8,943 nt of DNA from Sphingobacteriales bacterium (GCA_020058405.1 JAGVEE010000189.1:1-8943); one strand, 5' to 3'. Shown: positions 1 through 6,364, numbered from the stretch's first letter. Notes: generated by a model from the letters alone, not told the origin. Made by a program: numbers and translations.

Positions 1-2
1 AT

Positions 3-185
3 TTATTCAATTTAGCTTATGTAACTACCAACGACCACTTAGGTTACATACACATTAAAAAACTCGATACCATCAATAAAATTATTGCTGGCACCTTTAA
101 TTTCAAAGCAAAAATGTTTATGGTCGGCGACGAGTCGGATACAGTTAGTATTACCGATGGTTGGTTTGATATTAAGTATTGGTGA
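3..185 (+). CDS. C-terminal 60 residues of a DUF6252-like protein (5' end outside window)
   Basis: An open frame enters from the left edge and reads 60 codons to a TGA at 183-185; no start lies in the window. The visible end contains an AGTFNF motif, then a short beta-rich stretch ending in SITDGWFDIKYW. A Gly-Thr-Phe-x-Phe segment followed by a terminal 'SITxGxFDVKY'-type ending is how DUF6252 proteins of Bacteroidota finish; these are mostly small secreted lipoproteins of unknown function. The family call rests on this pattern by eye and only the tail is visible, so a signal peptide or lipobox cannot be checked. The gene converges on gldH, and the palindrome immediately after its stop is its probable terminator. 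Confidence 0.6.
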   Translation, partial: LFNLAYVTTNDHLGYIHIKKLDTINKIIAGTFNFKAKMFMVGDESDTVSITDGWFDIKYW

Positions 186-194
186 TTTTAGATA

Positions 195-253
195 TTAGTC
201 CTTAGTCGTTAGTCTTTAGACTGTCTAAAGACTAACGACTAGTGACTAGTGAC
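195..253. repeat. Inverted arrays of a 7-nt repeat (ttagtcN / gactaNN)
   Basis: The left side of the palindrome holds three ttagtc units at exact 7-nt spacing (195-200, 202-207, 209-214). The right side holds gactaac (230-236), gactagt (237-243), gactagt (244-250) and a partial gac (251-253), also at 7-nt spacing and in inverted orientation. The palindrome is therefore made of short tandem heptads facing each other, not of a simple random-sequence stem. This looks like an intergenic repeat element; copies elsewhere in the genome cannot be seen from here. Confidence 0.6.
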
Positions 254-259
254 TTTTTT
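196..259 (+). terminator. Large palindrome plus T-tract between convergent genes
   Basis: Arms 203-221 and 223-241 are perfect 19-nt reverse complements separated by one base (222), so the inner pairs must open to form a loop. Two further weak/wobble positions are followed by five more pairs (196-200 with 244-248). A run of six T (254-259) follows on the plus strand, which fits an intrinsic terminator for the gene ending at 185. The stop codon of gldH (TAG, 246-248 on the minus strand) lies in the outer stem. The hairpin could also stop minus-strand transcription, but no strong T-run follows in that direction. Confidence 0.7.
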
Positions 260-713
260 CTATTCTTACACCAATATCCTCTATACCTGCTAAAGGATTA
301 TCGCGCATATTTTGTTCGATGCTGAATGAATAAACTCCCTTGCGTGGAAATTTTACTTTATCCATTATTTTAATTTGGTTAGAGTACATATCGCCTAAGC
401 CAGAGCCTAACCATTTACCATCTAACTCTGCTAACTTAAATTCTAAGCGTTGAGTTTCTGGTTTTGCCTTTGGTCCTTGTATTGTAAACAACACAAATAG
501 GTTTGAGTACTTATAAGTTCCAGTATGCCTCACATTAAAATAAATGTCGTGCTCGCTAAGCGTATCACTTACCTCTAAATAAAATGTTGGTTTTTGGTTA
601 ATGTACCAATTGTCGTCTTTTATAGTTTGGTAATCTTCAAACACTCGAGTATCATCACATGCATAGAACAATACCATCGTTATTAAAATGAAAAAAGATA
701 ATCTTGCTTTCAT
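246..713 (-). CDS. gldH: Gliding motility lipoprotein GldH
   Basis: The 155-aa product begins with a short lipoprotein signal (Lys-Arg start, hydrophobic stretch to about residue 18, then AC at 18-19), so Cys19 is the likely lipidated residue. The segment just after it, DDTRVFEDYQ, matches the conserved opening of GldH ('Cys-Asp...RVF-[DE]-[DE]-Y'). The body is beta-rich, with a GSGLGD stretch and an ending of IEDIGVRIEK, as in the family. In Flavobacterium johnsoniae GldH is needed for gliding and is linked to the type IX secretion/gliding machinery; homologs also occur in non-gliding Bacteroidota, so motility is not proven here. It is the last gene of holB-ricT-gldH. Its ATG shares one base with the ricT stop (TAATG at 715-711), which suggests translational coupling. 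The lipobox has Phe at -3 and Tyr at -2, slightly atypical. Confidence 0.88.
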   Translation of the reverse strand: MKARLSFFILITMVLFYACDDTRVFEDYQTIKDDNWYINQKPTFYLEVSDTLSEHDIYFNVRHTGTYKYSNLFVLFTIQGPKAKPETQRLEFKLAELDGKWLGSGLGDMYSNQIKIMDKVKFPRKGVYSFSIEQNMRDNPLAGIEDIGVRIEKSH

Positions 714-1927
714 TATTTTTTCGGACGGTTTTGTGGTGGCCTGCTATTAGGTGCAGCACCTCCTGCATTTGGTGTACTATTTGGTTTGCGATTATTGCTT
801 TTTTTACGATTGTTATTTTTCTTTTTACGATTACGCTCATCCATACGAGTAAGCGAATCTTGTCCAACAACATTATCGTAATCCAGTACTTTTTCTATTA
901 GCTTAGGAACAATTATAATGTCCGATAAATCTTCCGGATACTCATTATTTTTGTTCATCGCAATAATTGCATTTACTCTACTTACATGCAATGGCACCCA
1001 AGGTTCATCGTGTCTATAACTAAACCACATCGTCTTTTTAAAGATGTCGGTTTTTTGTAAATAAGCAGAACCTCTTCTGGTTTTAATTTCCTTAATATCA
1101 TCCGGGAAATCTTTCAAGGCATCCATGTACGTATCCAACTCATAGTTTAAACAACATTTTAACTTACCACATTGTCCGGCAAGTTTTAAGGTGTTTAAGG
1201 ATAAGTTTTGATAACGAGCTGCAGAAGTACTTACCGTTTTGAAATCAGTAAGCCAAGTAGAGCAACATAATTCTCTACCACAAGAACCAATACCACCAAG
1301 GCGGCTAGCTTCTTGTCGCATACCAATTTGTCGCATTTCAATACGCACTTTAAATTCTTCGGCAAGTTTTTTAATCAACTCCCTAAAATCTACGCGGTCT
1401 TCTGCGGTGTAATAAAATGTAGCCTTGGTTTTATCACCTTGGTAATCTACATCGCTTAATTTCATATCGAGTTTTAACTCAATAATAATTTTGCGGGCAC
1501 GATGCATAGTTTCGTACTCCAAGCCTTTCGCTAGTTTCCATTTCTCTACATCTAGTGCGCTAGACTTACGATACAATTTCTTGATTTCGGGAGCATCTAC
1601 CGCAACACCTCTTTTTTTCATCTGCATTCGAACCAATTCGCCTGTCATGGTTACGTGGCCAACATCATAGCCTCCCGTACCCGATTCTACACAAACAAGC
1701 TCACCTGCTTCTACATATATATTGTCGGTGTTTCGATAAAAATCTTTTCGTGAGCCTTTAAATCTCACTTCAAGTATATTAAATGCTTTGTAGTTTGAAG
1801 GCATGTCTACGTTCGAAAACCAATCGTATACATCTAACTTACTACATCCTCCTCCCGTCATACAAGAACCATTGCTGTTACATCCTGCCGGCACACACCC
1901 ACCACTTGAACATGATCCACATCCCAT
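713..1927 (-). CDS. ricT: PSP1-domain regulatory protein RicT (YaaT-like)
   Basis: The 404-aa product carries the PSP1 domain shared with Bacillus subtilis YaaT/RicT. The conserved core includes RLGGIGSCGRELCC (209-222) and LKLAGQCGKLKCCLNYE (247-263), with paired cysteines at 221-222 and 258-259. In B. subtilis, RicT forms the RicAFT complex, which carries iron-sulfur clusters and promotes RNase Y-dependent mRNA processing; the role in Bacteroidota is not settled, and no ricA or ricF homolog is visible here. Two regions differ from the B. subtilis form: an N-terminal stretch with six cysteines in 28 residues (3, 6, 11, 16, 22, 28) rich in Gly/Ser, and a C-terminal tail (about 363-404) rich in Lys, Arg, Asn and Pro that is probably disordered. 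It lies 26 nt after holB, an adjacency also found in Firmicutes, and overlaps the gldH start by one base. Confidence 0.9.
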   Translation of the reverse strand: MGCGSCSSGGCVPAGCNSNGSCMTGGGCSKLDVYDWFSNVDMPSNYKAFNILEVRFKGSRKDFYRNTDNIYVEAGELVCVESGTGGYDVGHVTMTGELVRMQMKKRGVAVDAPEIKKLYRKSSALDVEKWKLAKGLEYETMHRARKIIIELKLDMKLSDVDYQGDKTKATFYYTAEDRVDFRELIKKLAEEFKVRIEMRQIGMRQEASRLGGIGSCGRELCCSTWLTDFKTVSTSAARYQNLSLNTLKLAGQCGKLKCCLNYELDTYMDALKDFPDDIKEIKTRRGSAYLQKTDIFKKTMWFSYRHDEPWVPLHVSRVNAIIAMNKNNEYPEDLSDIIIVPKLIEKVLDYDNVVGQDSLTRMDERNRKKKNNNRKKSNNRKPNSTPNAGGAAPNSRPPQNRPKK

Positions 1928-1953
1928 ATTTATAAATTTTAATTAATGCGAAT

Positions 1954-3069
1954 TTACATTTTTCTTTGCAAATCCCTCATAACTTGTACGGAAAGGTCTA
2001 AAAATACAATTTTAGCGTTCGCATTACGCTCTATATGGTATATAGCCTTCTCAATATCATCAATTATATAACTGGCATTTTCCATGTTTAAAATGGAAGC
2101 CATTTTTGCTATTTCAAAATGTTTACTCTCAAATCGTATAATTTCCGATGCCGATGCATTGTGCGTTAAACAATCTCTAATTACTTGTAATCCAAAACGC
2201 AACATGTTTTTTTGGTTCTCTCTTCCAAAGGAGGCCGGAGCAATTTGTTCAATTAAACCCTGTATCTCAATTCCCCTTTTTCCATAACACAACCTAAACC
2301 ATTGCACAAATAATTCTTCTAAATTATTTTCTTCTTGGCTCATTAAATTAATTCCTGCTTGCATGCTACCATCTGCTAAATAAGCATACCTCGCAGCCGC
2401 ATGCTCTTCGCAGCCTAGGCTCAATAAATGAGCTTTTATTTCTTCATCACTAAACCTATTAATTTTAATAAGCTGTGTTCTAGAAAGTATAGTGTTTAAT
2501 ATCTGGTCGTATTGCTCCGCTACCAATATAAACAAGGTTTTCTCTGGGGGCTCCTCAATTAATTTCAACAAAGTATTACCCGTTACTCCTAAATATTCTG
2601 GCAACCACATTATTAATACTTTGTATTCTGCCTCATACGCCTTATACGTAAGCCTCTTAATAATATCATGGCACTCGGCAATGTTTATGTTCGGTTGTTT
2701 GTTTTCTGCTTCCAAGGCATCCATCCACTCTTGCAAACCCATATAAGGATGCTTTGTCAAGGCCTCTCTCCATTCTTTTATGTAAACGGTGCTCACATCT
2801 TCCGCCTTCTTAGCTATAAATGGGTAGCTAAAATGCAAATCGGGGTGTATTAATTTCTGATATTTCCTGCATGAGGAGCACTCTCCGCATGAATCGTTCT
2901 CTATTCTATTCGTGCAGTTTAAATATTGAGCGTATGCTACAGCCATAGCCAAAGATCCGCTACCACTCTGTCCTAGAAATAATTGCGCATGACTAACGCG
3001 CTCTTCATTTATCGACCGAATCAACCTTTCCTTTACTTCCGTATGTCCGGGAATCTCTTTAAATAACAT
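1954..3069 (-). CDS. holB: DNA polymerase III clamp-loader subunit delta'
   Basis: The 371-aa product has the AAA+ clamp-loader fold of delta'/gamma. It opens with a 'FKEIPGHTEVKERL' helix and SHAQLFLG, then a P-loop-like GQSGSGSL (33-40) that lacks the Lys-Thr needed for ATP binding, as expected for delta', which is a non-ATPase subunit. Four cysteines (52, 61, 64, 67) form the zinc module typical of delta' and gamma/tau. LLKLIEEPPEKTLFIL (167-182) is the conserved segment after the degenerate Walker B region, and SRT (196-198) stands where many clamp loaders have SRC. The lack of a good P-loop and the length favour delta' over DnaX. In the complex it helps load the beta clamp during replication. 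It is the first gene of holB-ricT-gldH, with its start 50 nt from the divergent ruvX start. No clear TAnnTTTG box was found for it. Confidence 0.9.
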   Translation of the reverse strand: MLFKEIPGHTEVKERLIRSINEERVSHAQLFLGQSGSGSLAMAVAYAQYLNCTNRIENDSCGECSSCRKYQKLIHPDLHFSYPFIAKKAEDVSTVYIKEWREALTKHPYMGLQEWMDALEAENKQPNINIAECHDIIKRLTYKAYEAEYKVLIMWLPEYLGVTGNTLLKLIEEPPEKTLFILVAEQYDQILNTILSRTQLIKINRFSDEEIKAHLLSLGCEEHAAARYAYLADGSMQAGINLMSQEENNLEELFVQWFRLCYGKRGIEIQGLIEQIAPASFGRENQKNMLRFGLQVIRDCLTHNASASEIIRFESKHFEIAKMASILNMENASYIIDDIEKAIYHIERNANAKIVFLDLSVQVMRDLQRKM

Positions 3070-3107
3070 GCCGCAATTTATAAAATTTAAAATTCGTTTT
3101 CATCCCT

Positions 3108-3115
3108 TATCTTTG
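3108..3115 (+). promoter_or_regulatory. Candidate -7 box (TAnnTTTG) for ruvX-def
   Basis: TATCTTTG matches the Bacteroidota sigma factor -7 consensus TAnnTTTG exactly. Only four bases separate it from the ruvX ATG at 3120, so transcription starting 4-7 nt after the box would begin at or next to the start codon and give a leaderless or nearly leaderless mRNA. No TTG is visible at the expected -33 distance. The 50-nt gap must also hold the divergent holB promoter. Confidence 0.55.
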
Positions 3116-3119
3116 CATT

Positions 3120-3533
3120 ATGGGAAGATGGTTAGCACTAGATGTAGGTGCCAAAAGAACAGGCATCGCAGTTACAGATCCGATGCGAATTATCGCTACG
3201 GCATTAAATACAATCCCAACGCAGGAATTAGTCTCTTTTTTAAAAGATTACTTCCAAAAAGAAGAAGTAGAATTGCTAATTGTCGGAGAACCAAAGCAAA
3301 TGGATAACACTCCCTCACAATCGGCAGCACTGATAAATAAGGAAATCGATAAAATAAAAGTCGCTTTTCCCAATATAAATATTAAAAGAATAGATGAACG
3401 ATTTACTTCGAAAATGGCCTCGCAAGTAATCGCTCAAAGTGGAATGAATAAAAAAAACCGACAAAGTAAAGAACTAATCGATACCGTAAGTGCAACCATT
3501 ATCTTGCAATCTTATATGTCGATGAACCAATAA
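3120..3533 (+). CDS. ruvX: Holliday-junction resolvase-like / pre-16S rRNA nuclease YqgF (RuvX)
   Basis: The 137-aa product is of normal length for the YqgF/RuvX family and has its RNase H-like signatures: LALDVGAKRTGIAVTD (5-20) with catalytic Asp8, IVGEP (54-58, usually VGLP), IDERFTS (91-97), and the C-terminal SKELIDTVSATIILQSYM with Asp121. In Escherichia coli YqgF takes part in 16S rRNA 5'-end maturation; the Holliday-junction resolvase role was first proposed from the fold. The start at 3120 gives the standard MGRWLALDVG opening, and the nearby ATG in another frame is not used. def follows after 6 nt, so the two are probably one transcript, whose products both act around ribosome and protein synthesis. 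Confidence 0.92.
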   Translation: MGRWLALDVGAKRTGIAVTDPMRIIATALNTIPTQELVSFLKDYFQKEEVELLIVGEPKQMDNTPSQSAALINKEIDKIKVAFPNINIKRIDERFTSKMASQVIAQSGMNKKNRQSKELIDTVSATIILQSYMSMNQ

Positions 3534-3539
3534 AGAAAT

Positions 3540-4118
3540 ATGATTTTACCTATTATCGCATACGGCGATCCCGTACTCAGAAAAGTTAGTGTTGATATCG
3601 ATAAAGATTATCCGAATTTAAAACAATTAATTGCCGACATGTTCGAAACCATGTACCACGCTCGTGGAGTTGGCTTGGCAGCGCCTCAAGTTGGCTTGGA
3701 TATTCGTTTATTTATGGTTGATGCTTCTCCTTTTGATGATGACGATGAGGATAAACCGGAATTGAAAAGCTTCAAAAGAGTATTTATCAATGCCTATATA
3801 TTGGATGAGAGCGGTAAAGAATGGCCATTCAACGAAGGCTGTTTAAGCATACCAGAAATTAGAGAAGATGTAAACCGTTTATCAAATATTAAAATAAAAT
3901 ATGTTGATGAAAACTTCGTAGCACACGAAGAAGATTATAATGGAATTTTGGCGCGTATTATTCAACACGAATACGATCATATCGAAGGGAAATTATTCAT
4001 CGATAAAATTTCACCTATCAAGAAAAGATTAATTGCTAAAAAATTAGATGCTATTACGAAGGGTTTGGTAAAACCTGATTATAAGATGAAGTATCCTGCT
4101 GCAAAAAAACGAAGATAA
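3540..4118 (+). CDS. def: Peptide deformylase
   Basis: The 192-aa product has the three deformylase motifs in order: GVGLAAPQVG (43-52), EGCLSIPE (99-106) with metal-ligand Cys101, and QHEYDHIEG (142-150) with ligands His143 and His147 and catalytic Glu144. The enzyme removes the formyl group from the N-terminal Met of new proteins in the cytoplasm, using a bound metal (usually Fe2+). An acidic insertion (DDDDEDKPE, about 66-74) lies between motifs 1 and 2, as in other Bacteroidota deformylases. The C-terminal tail after residue 150 is basic (ending AAKKRR). It is directly downstream of ruvX and converges on the gene ending at 4236. All catalytic residues are present, so it should be active. 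Confidence 0.97.
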   Translation: MILPIIAYGDPVLRKVSVDIDKDYPNLKQLIADMFETMYHARGVGLAAPQVGLDIRLFMVDASPFDDDDEDKPELKSFKRVFINAYILDESGKEWPFNEGCLSIPEIREDVNRLSNIKIKYVDENFVAHEEDYNGILARIIQHEYDHIEGKLFIDKISPIKKRLIAKKLDAITKGLVKPDYKMKYPAAKKRR

Positions 4119-4121
4119 TGT

Positions 4122-4238
4122 GTAAATATTCAAATGCGTAAATGTGCAAATGGTAAATGTGCAAATGTTTAAATATGCAAATGTGCAAATTGCACTCAGG
4201 TGAGTGGTAATTTGCACATTTTCGCATTTGCACATTTA
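4122..4238. repeat. 15-nt tandem repeat with inverted copies (gtaaatgtgcaaatg)
   Basis: Two exact adjacent copies of gtaaatgtgcaaatg lie at 4138-4152 and 4153-4167. Diverged copies flank them at 4122-4136 (ATT for GTG in the centre) and 4169-4183. Inverted copies follow at about 4208-4220 and 4225-4238 (catttgcacattta), the last running into the TAA stop (4236-4238) of the minus-strand gene. The direct and inverted copies can pair and build the terminator hairpin described separately. The unit fills almost the whole 117-nt gap between the two convergent genes. A1-copy sequence would not give this regularity, so it is a genuine repeat; its genome-wide copy number is not visible. Confidence 0.8.
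4179..4221. terminator. Bidirectional hairpin between def and the convergent secreted-protein gene
   Basis: Outer arms 4179-4191 and 4209-4221 are perfect 13-nt reverse complements. After a small internal loop, an inner stem of six pairs (4193-4198 with 4201-4206) closes on a GG loop. A TTTT run (4219-4222) overlaps the end of the right arm on the plus strand; there is no strong T-run in the minus direction. Its position between convergent stops supports termination of def and perhaps of the facing gene. The outer stem is made of repeat units. Confidence 0.6.
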
Positions 4239-4886
4239 TTCATCTCTTTTTTCATTCTTCAAGGATATTTTCCCTTCGCCGAGTAAGCGAATAAATTGAT
4301 TTATTTTTACCACATCTAATAATGGGTTGTATCGCTCTTGGCCTCGCCAGTAAAGCTTTTCAGACTGTTGCTGGAAATAATATCGTGTGTTTTGTGTACC
4401 ATCCCAGGCCATTGCAGAGCTTAAGGCCATCATTAAATTGGCGTCTAAATTTCTCTGAGCAATCATTAAATCATCATCGGGCAAACGAAGTTTTATAAAG
4501 GCTTGCTTAAACTGCTCGATAGTTGCATACGGGAAAATATAAATCATTGGCAAATCAATCGCATCCATCTTTAATTTAAAAATAGCACTCAAGGTATTAT
4601 TCACTAAATCTTTCGGAATTACGAGCTCTTGTTTTTTATATCCTAAAGATGAAATCTGAATGGTATCGCCTACACTTACTACCAACGAAAAAAAACCACG
4701 CATATCTGTATACGTACCTTTATAATTTCTAGAAATATTAATGATGTTTACAAATGGAAGCGGCTCTAAACTGTCCGCGTGTATTACAATTCCAGAGAAT
4801 TGTATAAGCTTCTTTTCTTGCGCATTTGTATTGGCAGTAAACATTGCCGATAAAACTATCAGCAAGAAAAAAAGCTTTTTAATCAT
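4236..4886 (-). CDS. Secreted protein with N-terminal CarboxypepD_reg-like domain
   Basis: The 216-aa product has a Sec signal peptide (Lys-Lys, hydrophobic core to about residue 18, likely cleavage TNA|Q at 22-23). Residues about 29-108 form a carboxypeptidase-regulatory-like beta-sandwich: FSGIVIHADSLEPLPFVNI, then GTYTDMRGFFSL, then GDTIQISSLGYKK. This is the domain seen at the N-terminus of many TonB-dependent receptors and cell-surface proteins of Bacteroidota. The rest (109-216) is mostly helical, with no motif I recognise; it is too short for a TonB-dependent barrel. The protein is probably periplasmic or outer-membrane associated and its function is unknown. It starts 36 nt after nfu on the same strand, so it is likely read with nfu, but nothing links its function to iron-sulfur assembly. 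No lipobox Cys is present. Confidence 0.8.
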   Translation of the reverse strand: MIKKLFFLLIVLSAMFTANTNAQEKKLIQFSGIVIHADSLEPLPFVNIINISRNYKGTYTDMRGFFSLVVSVGDTIQISSLGYKKQELVIPKDLVNNTLSAIFKLKMDAIDLPMIYIFPYATIEQFKQAFIKLRLPDDDLMIAQRNLDANLMMALSSAMAWDGTQNTRYYFQQQSEKLYWRGQERYNPLLDVVKINQFIRLLGEGKISLKNEKRDE

Positions 4887-4922
4887 AATATTAAAATATT
4901 GAATAAAGCAGAAACGTTGTTT

Positions 4923-5219
4923 TTAGCTTCTTAGTCTCTCAGGTAAAACCGCATTCGGGTCGTCCATATCTGTAATGTTAATGGCTTCAACCGAATTGAT
5001 TTCAGGAATAGAACGCTTTAATGCTTGCTCAACACCAGCTTTTAAAGTCATGATGCTCATTGGGCAAGTACCGCAAGCGCCTAATAGCTTTAATTTAACT
5101 ACCATGTCTTCAGTTACTTCTTGTAACGCAACGTTACCACCATCTGCTTCTAAGTATGGTCTTATTTGATCTAACGCCGCTTCTATGCGCTCGATTAATT
5201 CTGTATTTACTTGGCTCAT
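4923..5219 (-). CDS. NifU C-terminal-domain protein (Nfu-type iron-sulfur carrier)
   Basis: The 98-aa product is a stand-alone Nfu domain: IRPYLEADGGNVALQEV (19-35), then LGACGTCPMS (46-55) with the cluster-binding Cys49-x-x-Cys52. It lacks the IscU-like scaffold and ferredoxin domains of full NifU. Nfu proteins bind a [4Fe-4S] cluster between two subunits and pass it to target enzymes in the cytoplasm. The gene lies 41 nt downstream of mrp, another cluster-carrier gene, so both probably serve iron-sulfur delivery. A TAnnTTTG box in the gap suggests it may also be transcribed on its own. Confidence 0.93.
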   Translation of the reverse strand: MSQVNTELIERIEAALDQIRPYLEADGGNVALQEVTEDMVVKLKLLGACGTCPMSIMTLKAGVEQALKRSIPEINSVEAINITDMDDPNAVLPERLRS

Positions 5220-5234
5220 TTGAATTGTTTTTTA

Positions 5235-5242
5235 CAAAGTTA
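5235..5242 (-). promoter_or_regulatory. Candidate -7 box (TAnnTTTG) for nfu
   Basis: On the minus strand this reads TAACTTTG, an exact match to the Bacteroidota -7 consensus, with 15 nt to the nfu ATG. The nearest upstream TTG is only about 13 nt away, shorter than the usual spacing, so the -33 element is unconvincing. If used, it would let nfu be expressed apart from mrp. Confidence 0.4.
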
Positions 5243-5260
5243 ATATTATTTATAACAATT

Positions 5261-6340
5261 CTAATTAAGAACTGTTTCAGCCATTCCTGCATTTAATATT
5301 GCCACTTGTTGCGCTACTTTAGAAGAGATAGTTTCAAAAGCTTTCGCAGTAGGATGCTCATCATTTAAAATAATAGGTTCACCAATTTCTCCTGCTTGGC
5401 CTACTGCCTGCACCAACGGGATTTCTCCTAAAAAGGCAACATCTATTTGCTGTGCCAATTTTCTGCCCCCTTCTTTACCAAATAAATAGTACTTATTGTC
5501 TGGCAATTCTTCTGGAATGAAATAAGCCATGTTTTCTACAATCCCTAAAATAGGCACATTAATGCCTTGCATTTTAAACATCGATATGCCTTTACGCGTA
5601 TCTGCCAAGGCTACATTTTGTGGCGTAGTTACAATAACAGCCCCTGTAATCGGGAAATTTTGAGCCAAGGTAATGTGTACATCACCAGTACCTGGAGGCG
5701 TATCAACAATTAAATAATCTAACTCACCCCAATTTGCATCTTGGAACAATTGGCGCAAAGCGGTTGTAACCATTGGCCCTCTCCAAGGAATTGCTTGGTT
5801 AGGGTCTGTAAAAAAACCAATCGATAATAATTTGACCCCATATTTTTCAATCGGCATTAAACTCACTTTTTCACCAACTTTTTCTGCAGCTGGTCTTGCT
5901 CCTTCTAAATGGAACATCATAGGGATAGATGGGCCATAAATATCGGCGTCTATTAAACCTACTTTAGCGCCTTGTTTACTTAAGCCTATGGCTAAGTTCA
6001 CTGCTACTGTTGATTTGCCAACTCCACCTTTACCAGAGGCAACTAATATAATGTTCTTAATATTCGGGAAATTTTTAGAACCTTCTTTTTGCGTAACTCT
6101 AGAGGTCATGTTTATTTTTACCACTGCATCTTTGCTAACGAAATGGTGTATAGCATTTACACATGCATTGTGTATGAGTTCTTTTAAGGGGCAAGCCGGA
6201 GTGGTTAATATTACGGTAAACGATATTTCTTGATCGTTAATTTTTACATCTTCAATCATATTTAACGTTACCAAATCTTTACCCAAATCTGGCTCTTCAA
6301 CGTGGCTCAATGCCTTTAATACTTCTTCTTTAGTGTACAT
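5261..6340 (-). CDS. mrp: Mrp/ApbC-family iron-sulfur carrier ATPase
   Basis: The 359-aa product has an N-terminal MIP18/DUF59 domain (about 1-75, with TTPACP around Cys50) and a C-terminal P-loop ATPase of the Mrp/NBP35 family. Visible motifs are the deviant Walker A SGKGGVGKST (102-111), DADIYGPSIP (131-140), and VDTPPGTGD (212-220). Mrp proteins bind and transfer [4Fe-4S] clusters using ATP. The CxxC usually found after the ENM motif is missing: here ENMAYF (269-274) is followed by IPEELPDNKYYLFGKEGG. As far as I recall this is typical of Bacteroidota Mrp, so it is a lineage trait, not damage, but the mode of cluster binding must differ from that of E. coli Mrp. nfu follows 41 nt downstream. 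The start at 6340 gives the standard opening and lies behind a good TAnnTTTG box. Confidence 0.93.
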   Translation of the reverse strand: MYTKEEVLKALSHVEEPDLGKDLVTLNMIEDVKINDQEISFTVILTTPACPLKELIHNACVNAIHHFVSKDAVVKINMTSRVTQKEGSKNFPNIKNIILVASGKGGVGKSTVAVNLAIGLSKQGAKVGLIDADIYGPSIPMMFHLEGARPAAEKVGEKVSLMPIEKYGVKLLSIGFFTDPNQAIPWRGPMVTTALRQLFQDANWGELDYLIVDTPPGTGDVHITLAQNFPITGAVIVTTPQNVALADTRKGISMFKMQGINVPILGIVENMAYFIPEELPDNKYYLFGKEGGRKLAQQIDVAFLGEIPLVQAVGQAGEIGEPIILNDEHPTAKAFETISSKVAQQVAILNAGMAETVLN

Positions 6341-6356
6341 AACAAAATTTGTGTTG

Positions 6357-6364
6357 CAAATGTA
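6357..6364 (-). promoter_or_regulatory. Candidate -7 box (TAnnTTTG) for mrp
   Basis: On the minus strand this reads TACATTTG, an exact match to the Bacteroidota -7 consensus, 16 nt before the mrp ATG. A TTG on the same strand (CAA at 6388-6390 on plus) lies about 23 nt upstream, slightly far for a -33 element. The box sits in the 69-nt gap after the DUF4625-like gene, so mrp probably has its own promoter. Confidence 0.5.

Noticed and set aside
655..901. Open frames on both strands across the ricT 3' end and gldH start
   Set aside because: They overlap the well-supported gldH and ricT frames and have no protein-like motifs.
2084..2853. Three plus-strand frames inside holB
   Set aside because: All lie antisense to a gene with clear clamp-loader motifs and have no recognisable domain.
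3068..3307. 79-codon plus-strand frame overlapping the ruvX start
   Set aside because: It runs in another frame through the conserved LALDVG region of ruvX and looks like no known protein.
4044..4235. Minus-strand open frame of 63 codons with repeated ICTF/HLNIC-like peptides
   Set aside because: It is a translation of the 15-nt DNA repeat plus the antisense of def; the peptide periodicity comes from the DNA repeat.
4122..4238. Repeat array considered as a CRISPR array
   Set aside because: Units are 15 nt, directly adjacent without unique spacers, and also occur inverted; no cas genes are nearby.
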